A DNA stretch of 39,415 nucleotides from assembly GCA_964525945.1 (NCBI GenBank), contig CAZGKX010000019.1:1-39415 (forward strand), read 5' to 3'. Within the stretch, counting starts at the first letter, position 1, and the number at the start of each line of letters is the position of its first letter. This DNA is from CAZGKX01 sp964525945 (lineage in GTDB: Bacteria > Pseudomonadota > Gammaproteobacteria > Legionellales > Legionellaceae). Shown one piece after another: positions 35,412 to 39,415 of the stretch. Position numbers and translations under genes: made by a program. The notes under the pieces are model-generated. The model had not been told where the DNA came from. It did not search any database and saw only the letters and a program-made list of their open reading frames with translations.

Positions 35412-36737
35412 ATGTCATGGACTGATCAATGCTTTTTATTAGTATTATTGCTCAGCTTGGAGGATATTCTTCGAGGCATACGAAAAGCACATATTCGGCA
35501 TGCTTTTTATGCTATTTTTCATAAGCCGGCTGCGGTCAGTGCTTTTATCATCTTGATGCTTTTTTTATGCATCGGCGTTTTGGATTCTATCCATCTGCCT
35601 ACGTCCTCTTATACGTCCAATTCTTTGTTGGATCAGATTTTATCGCCCTTAGGAGACACCTATGAACGCACCTATTCATCCCCCTTTGCCTTAACCCTGC
35701 ACTCCTCCGAAACACTGGTTGTGAATGATCATGCAGAACAAGTTTATCCAATGCTCGTGTACCCTCGGCCGGCGATTCAAAACAATCAGGAAAAAAATAA
35801 GTGGATAACGCATGTTTTGGTGATGTCGCTTTTATTGACATCATTTATTGTGGTTGGAACTTGGCTTGGTTTGGTCGCTGTTCATTATGCTATACAACGT
35901 CACTGGAGATGGAAACCCAGTTTTGTCACCATGACGGCGTTGTTAACGTTATTCATATTTGTTTATTTTTTGATTGCAAGTTTTTGGCTTTCGCGCCATT
36001 TACATATTTTAGGCACAGGCCAGATAGGCCAAGATATTTTTTATTATTCCGTCAAAAGCATACGAACCGGATTGGTTATTGGTATTTTAACCACGCTGTT
36101 TATGATGCCATTGGCCTTGTTTGCAGGGATTGCGGCAGGTTATTTTGGAGGGATTGTGGATGACATTATACAATACATATACACCACTTTAAGCTCCATT
36201 CCTGGCGTTTTATTGATCACCGCGTCGGTTTTATCCATGCAAACTTATATTGCGAATCATCCCCAACAATTTGCTACGTTGGCTCAAAGTGCGGATGCAC
36301 GGTTATTGGCGTTGTGCTTGATCCTTGGGGTGACCAGTTGGACCAGTTTATGCCGGTTGTTAAGGGCTGAAACGTTAAAATTGCGTGAGATTGATTTTGT
36401 TCTAGCAGCCCAAGCCTTAGGAAGTGGTTCTTTTAAAATCATTCGCAAGCATTTGCTCCCCAACGTGATGCATATTGTGATTATCACGCTTGTTTTGGAT
36501 TTTAGTTTTCTCGTTTTAGCGGAGGCTGTTTTATCGTATGTGGGGGTAGGTGTTTCTCCTATGACCATCAGTTGGGGCAATATGATCAACGCCGCACGCC
36601 TTGAACTGGCAAGGGAACCGATTATTTGGTGGCCCATGGCTGCGGCGTTTATTTTAATGTTCACGTTGGTGCTTGCCAGTAATTTATTTGCTGATGCGGT
36701 GCGAGATGCGTTCGATCCGCATCAAATCAAGCAATAA
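35412..36737 (+). CDS. ABC transporter permease, DppC/YejE type
   Basis: 441 residues, longer than DppC (~300) because of an extended N-terminal part. A soluble loop (~50-135) lies between helix 1 and the core, as in YejE-like permeases. GTGQIGQDIFYYSVKSIRTG is the DppC 'GTDxxGRDxxSR' block in divergent form. The EAA loop reads LREIDFVLAAQALGSGSFKI, followed by RKHLLPNV. It ends NLFADAVRDAFDPHQIKQ, the usual DppC-type tail. Gap to the first permease 33 bp. The ATPase subunits needed for transport are not in the window and must come from elsewhere. Confidence 0.9.
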   Translation: MSWTDQCFLLVLLLSLEDILRGIRKAHIRHAFYAIFHKPAAVSAFIILMLFLCIGVLDSIHLPTSSYTSNSLLDQILSPLGDTYERTYSSPFALTLHSSETLVVNDHAEQVYPMLVYPRPAIQNNQEKNKWITHVLVMSLLLTSFIVVGTWLGLVAVHYAIQRHWRWKPSFVTMTALLTLFIFVYFLIASFWLSRHLHILGTGQIGQDIFYYSVKSIRTGLVIGILTTLFMMPLALFAGIAAGYFGGIVDDIIQYIYTTLSSIPGVLLITASVLSMQTYIANHPQQFATLAQSADARLLALCLILGVTSWTSLCRLLRAETLKLREIDFVLAAQALGSGSFKIIRKHLLPNVMHIVIITLVLDFSFLVLAEAVLSYVGVGVSPMTISWGNMINAARLELAREPIIWWPMAAAFILMFTLVLASNLFADAVRDAFDPHQIKQ

Positions 36738-36771
36738 AAAATTAACGCTTGAAATAATCTTTTTATAAGAC

Positions 36772-36800
36772 TTGCCGAGCTAAAGGGAGTTAGGTACAGT
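36772..36800 (+). promoter_or_regulatory. Possible promoter of dnaE
   Basis: -35 TTGCCG (36772-36777), 17-bp spacer, -10 TACAGT (36795-36800). Each is 4/6 to consensus, about 27 bp before the dnaE ATG at 36828. Weak; read-through from the permease genes is also possible. Confidence 0.35.
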
Positions 36801-36827
36801 GCAATTTCTTTAACGACGACTTCAATT

Positions 36828-39415
36828 ATGCAATCACGATTTGTTCATCTGCGCGTTCATACGGAATTTTCCTTAAAAGATGGTTTGGTTCGAATTAAGC
36901 CATTGATGAATGTGCTGCCTAAAATGGGGATGAACGCGGTTGCAATCACTGACTTCTGTAACTTGTTTGCCGCTGTAAAAGTGTTTCAAACCGCCATTTC
37001 TACCGGTGTAAAACCTATTATTGGCAGTGATTTACCGTGCTATGAACCTGAAAAACCCGATCAGATTTTTTCCTTGGTTTTATTGTGTCAAAACGAAGTG
37101 GGGTATCGCAATTTAACGTGCCTTGTTTCCAAAGCGTACCAAGAAGGTCAGCATTTGGGAAAGCCGCAAATCAATATGGCCTGGATTCCTGGATATGCTG
37201 AGGGCTTGATTGCTATGTCTGGTGGGTTAAGCGGTAATATTGGTCAAGCTTTATTAGCAAATGATCAGGAATTGGCTGGCAAATTGGCCGAACGGTGGAT
37301 GGCCCAATTTCCCAATCGGTTTTACCTCGAAATTCAACGCACCGGGCGTGTGGACGAGGCATTGTACAACGAACGTGTTATATCTCTCGCTGATAAACTG
37401 CATATACCGCTCGTTGCCACGAATGATGTGCGGTTTCTATACGAAGAAGATTACCATGCCCATGAGGCACGTGTTTGTATCCATGAAGGGTATACGTTAG
37501 CCGATCCCAGACGAAAGGCCATGTACAGTGCGCAACAATATTTACGTTCGGCCGATGAAATGGTGGCGTTGTTTGAAGATCTACCGCAAGCCATCCAAAA
37601 TACAGTCGAAATCAGCAAGCGGTGCACTGTAAAACTGGATTTAGGTCAAAACTACCTGCCTAATTTCCCCACTCCGAATAACACGTCTATTGAAGCTTAT
37701 TTATCACATTTGGCAAAAGAAGGATTGGAAGAACGGTTTCACAAAATTTTAAATGAACAGCAAACTGCTCAACAACGTGAAATCTATGAACAGCGCCTTG
37801 AAATTGAATTAAGTGTGATCAATTCCATGGGGTTTGCCGGTTATTTCTTGATTGTCGCGGATTTTATCCGGTGGGCTAAGCAAAATGGTGTGCCGGTTGG
37901 GCCTGGTCGAGGATCAGGTGCAGGATCTTTGGTCGCGTATGCATTGATGATCACGGATTTGGATCCGTTGCATTATGAGTTACTGTTTGAGCGTTTTTTA
38001 AACCCAGAACGCGTCTCTATGCCTGATTTTGATATTGATTTTTGCATGGAAGGACGCGATCGCGTTATCGAATACGTCGCTGAAAAATATGGACGGCAGA
38101 GTGTTTCTCAAAGCATAACGTTTGGCACCATGGCCGCCAAAGCCGTTGTGCGGGACGTGGGGCGGGTTTTGGGTCATCCTTATAATTTTGTGGATAAATT
38201 AGCCAAGCTAATCCCTTTTGAAATTGGCATCACGTTGAAAGAAGCCCTTGAAAAAGAAGATGAATTGCGACGTCGTTATGAAGAAGAAGAGGATGTTAAA
38301 GAGTTACTGGATCTCGCTTTAAAACTGGAAGGCATTACTCGCAATGCAGGGAAACATGCGGGTGGTGTTGTGATTGCACCGTCACAATTGACCGATTTTA
38401 CGGCAATTTATTGTGAAGAGGGCTCCACGCAATTGGTGAGCCAATTCGATAAAGATGATGTTGAAGCCGCCGGTTTGGTTAAATTTGATTTTCTAGGCCT
38501 GCGTACGTTAACCATTATTAATTGGGCCTTGATCTTTATTAATAAAGAAAGGGCCGCATCGGGATTGGCCGCACTTGATATCAACGATATCCCTATGCAA
38601 GACGAAAAAAGTTTTGATTTGCTCAAAGCCTGCCAGACAACTGCAGTGTTTCAGCTGGAGTCTCGAGGGATGAAAGAATTGATTCATCGCTTGCAACCGG
38701 ATTGTTTTGAAGAAATCATCGCTTTGGTTGCACTGTTTCGTCCTGGACCTTTGCAATCAGGCATGGTGGATGATTTTATCGACCGTAAACATGGGCGAGC
38801 GCGGGTGGAATACCCGCACCCTGATCTGGAACCCATTTTAAAGCCAACTTATGGTGTTATTCTCTACCAAGAGCAAGTGATGCAAATCGCCCAGGTGTTG
38901 GCGAATTATACGTTAGGTGGTGCTGATTTGCTGCGCCGTGCCATGGGCAAGAAAAAACCCGAAGAAATGGCGCAACAACGCGAAATTTTTACAAAAGGTG
39001 CTACAGAGAGAGGTGTTGCAGCAGAGACCGCCACCAACATTTTTGATCTCATGGAAAAATTTGCAGGTTATGGGTTTAACAAATCCCATTCTGCGGCTTA
39101 TGCACTGGTGGCGTATCAAACGGCTTGGTTAAAAGCGCATTATCCGGCCGCTTTTATGGCAGCAGTGATGTCTTCGGACATGGACAACACCGATAAAGTG
39201 GTTGGTTTTATTCATGAATGCGCTCACATGAACTTAAACGTTTTGCCCCCTTCAATAAACGCTTCTCATTATCATTTTAGTGCAGAGGAAGGTGTTTTAG
39301 ATTATGATAATATGGTTAACCTGAAAGAAAGAAGGTTCCCTTGTAGTTTGAGATTTGATCAAACTTTAAATAATCAGGATTTGGCCTTGCCAATATTTTT
39401 AAAACAAATAGAAGC
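36828..39415 (+). CDS. dnaE: DNA polymerase III alpha subunit DnaE (3' end missing)
   Basis: Replicative polymerase catalytic subunit. About 863 codons are present of a usual ~1160, running off the window. The start MQSRFVHLRVHTEFSLKDGL fits the PHP domain (~1-270, with AITDFCNLFAAVKVF). The palm contains PVGPGRGSGAGSLVAYAL and the catalytic aspartates in PDFDIDFC (Asp400, Asp402, Asp404). Fingers-type blocks are ITFGTMAAKAVVRDVGRVLG, LFRPGPLQSGMVDDF and FNKSHSAAYALVAYQTAWLK. The last recognisable stretch is PPSINASHYHFSAEEGVL. From about 39306 the translation no longer resembles DnaE although the frame stays open (see separate entry). No strong ribosome-binding site is seen before the ATG. 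Confidence 0.93.
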   Translation, partial: MQSRFVHLRVHTEFSLKDGLVRIKPLMNVLPKMGMNAVAITDFCNLFAAVKVFQTAISTGVKPIIGSDLPCYEPEKPDQIFSLVLLCQNEVGYRNLTCLVSKAYQEGQHLGKPQINMAWIPGYAEGLIAMSGGLSGNIGQALLANDQELAGKLAERWMAQFPNRFYLEIQRTGRVDEALYNERVISLADKLHIPLVATNDVRFLYEEDYHAHEARVCIHEGYTLADPRRKAMYSAQQYLRSADEMVALFEDLPQAIQNTVEISKRCTVKLDLGQNYLPNFPTPNNTSIEAYLSHLAKEGLEERFHKILNEQQTAQQREIYEQRLEIELSVINSMGFAGYFLIVADFIRWAKQNGVPVGPGRGSGAGSLVAYALMITDLDPLHYELLFERFLNPERVSMPDFDIDFCMEGRDRVIEYVAEKYGRQSVSQSITFGTMAAKAVVRDVGRVLGHPYNFVDKLAKLIPFEIGITLKEALEKEDELRRRYEEEEDVKELLDLALKLEGITRNAGKHAGGVVIAPSQLTDFTAIYCEEGSTQLVSQFDKDDVEAAGLVKFDFLGLRTLTIINWALIFINKERAASGLAALDINDIPMQDEKSFDLLKACQTTAVFQLESRGMKELIHRLQPDCFEEIIALVALFRPGPLQSGMVDDFIDRKHGRARVEYPHPDLEPILKPTYGVILYQEQVMQIAQVLANYTLGGADLLRRAMGKKKPEEMAQQREIFTKGATERGVAAETATNIFDLMEKFAGYGFNKSHSAAYALVAYQTAWLKAHYPAAFMAAVMSSDMDNTDKVVGFIHECAHMNLNVLPPSINASHYHFSAEEGVLDYDNMVNLKERRFPCSLRFDQTLNNQDLALPIFLKQIE
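39306..39415. other. Sequence not matching dnaE at the window's right end
   Basis: After GVLDY the family expects a block like GLGAIKGVG, but the sequence gives DNMVNLKERRFPCSLRF and then unrelated residues. The switch is abrupt at about 39306. It could be an insertion, a mis-joined contig end or an unusual divergence; 110 bp are too few to identify an element. Confidence 0.6.

Noticed and set aside
39306..39415. End of an insertion sequence at the right edge
   Set aside because: One reverse frame ends in a stop near the junction and could be a transposase tail, but no terminal inverted repeat or family motif is visible in 110 bp.

Overview
The window looks like a chromosomal piece from a draft or metagenome-assembled gammaproteobacterium. 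It is rather AT-rich, and the best fit is a Legionellales-type, host-associated lineage. This placement is inference. It rests on the housekeeping gene orders (rluD-pgeF, potABCD, degQ), a Pht-like MFS transporter, dispersed 'cattgcgag...gaagcaatcc' palindromic repeats, and very large repeat proteins of the kind these bacteria use in eukaryote interaction. Two 10-N assembly gaps (3108-3117 and 11414-11423) each break an otherwise good gene. The right end of the window departs abruptly from the expected dnaE sequence.

Layout. 1-485: a tRNA-Met(CAU) on the minus strand with a clear sigma70 promoter, then an inverted repeat. 486-2180: a lone vWA-domain protein closed by a strong terminator. 2181-2603: non-coding, with a palindromic repeat. 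2604-8291: a minus-strand run MFS transporter-miaB-rluD-pgeF-degQ, in which the last three junctions all have the same 8-nt start/stop overlap. 8574-11001: recQ and pncC. 11272-12199: an accessory island with a duplicated small membrane protein and a GIY-YIG nuclease gene bracketed by copies of the dispersed repeat.

12200-23676: three large minus-strand genes. These are a 1191-aa protein with four 39-residue tandem repeats, the competence channel gene comEC, and a ~1851-aa protein. The last combines a hydrophobic N-terminal segment, pentapeptide repeats, a coiled coil, a NACHT/STAND-like domain with ruined nucleotide-binding motifs, more pentapeptides and 14 WD40-like blades. 23731-27468: the polyamine transporter operon potABCD with a near-consensus promoter. 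27576-30073: a secreted Cys-rich protein, rmuC and a phosphoribosyltransferase. 30170-39415, plus strand: ligA, a peptide-type ABC importer without its ATPases (binding protein plus two permeases), and dnaE truncated by the window end.

Functional themes are genome maintenance (recQ, ligA, rmuC, dnaE), RNA modification (miaB, rluD, tRNA-Met), envelope quality control (degQ, pgeF) and nutrient uptake (pot, peptide importer, MFS). The most novel material is the pseudo-NACHT/WD40 giant, the 39-residue repeat protein and the repeat-bracketed GIY-YIG unit.
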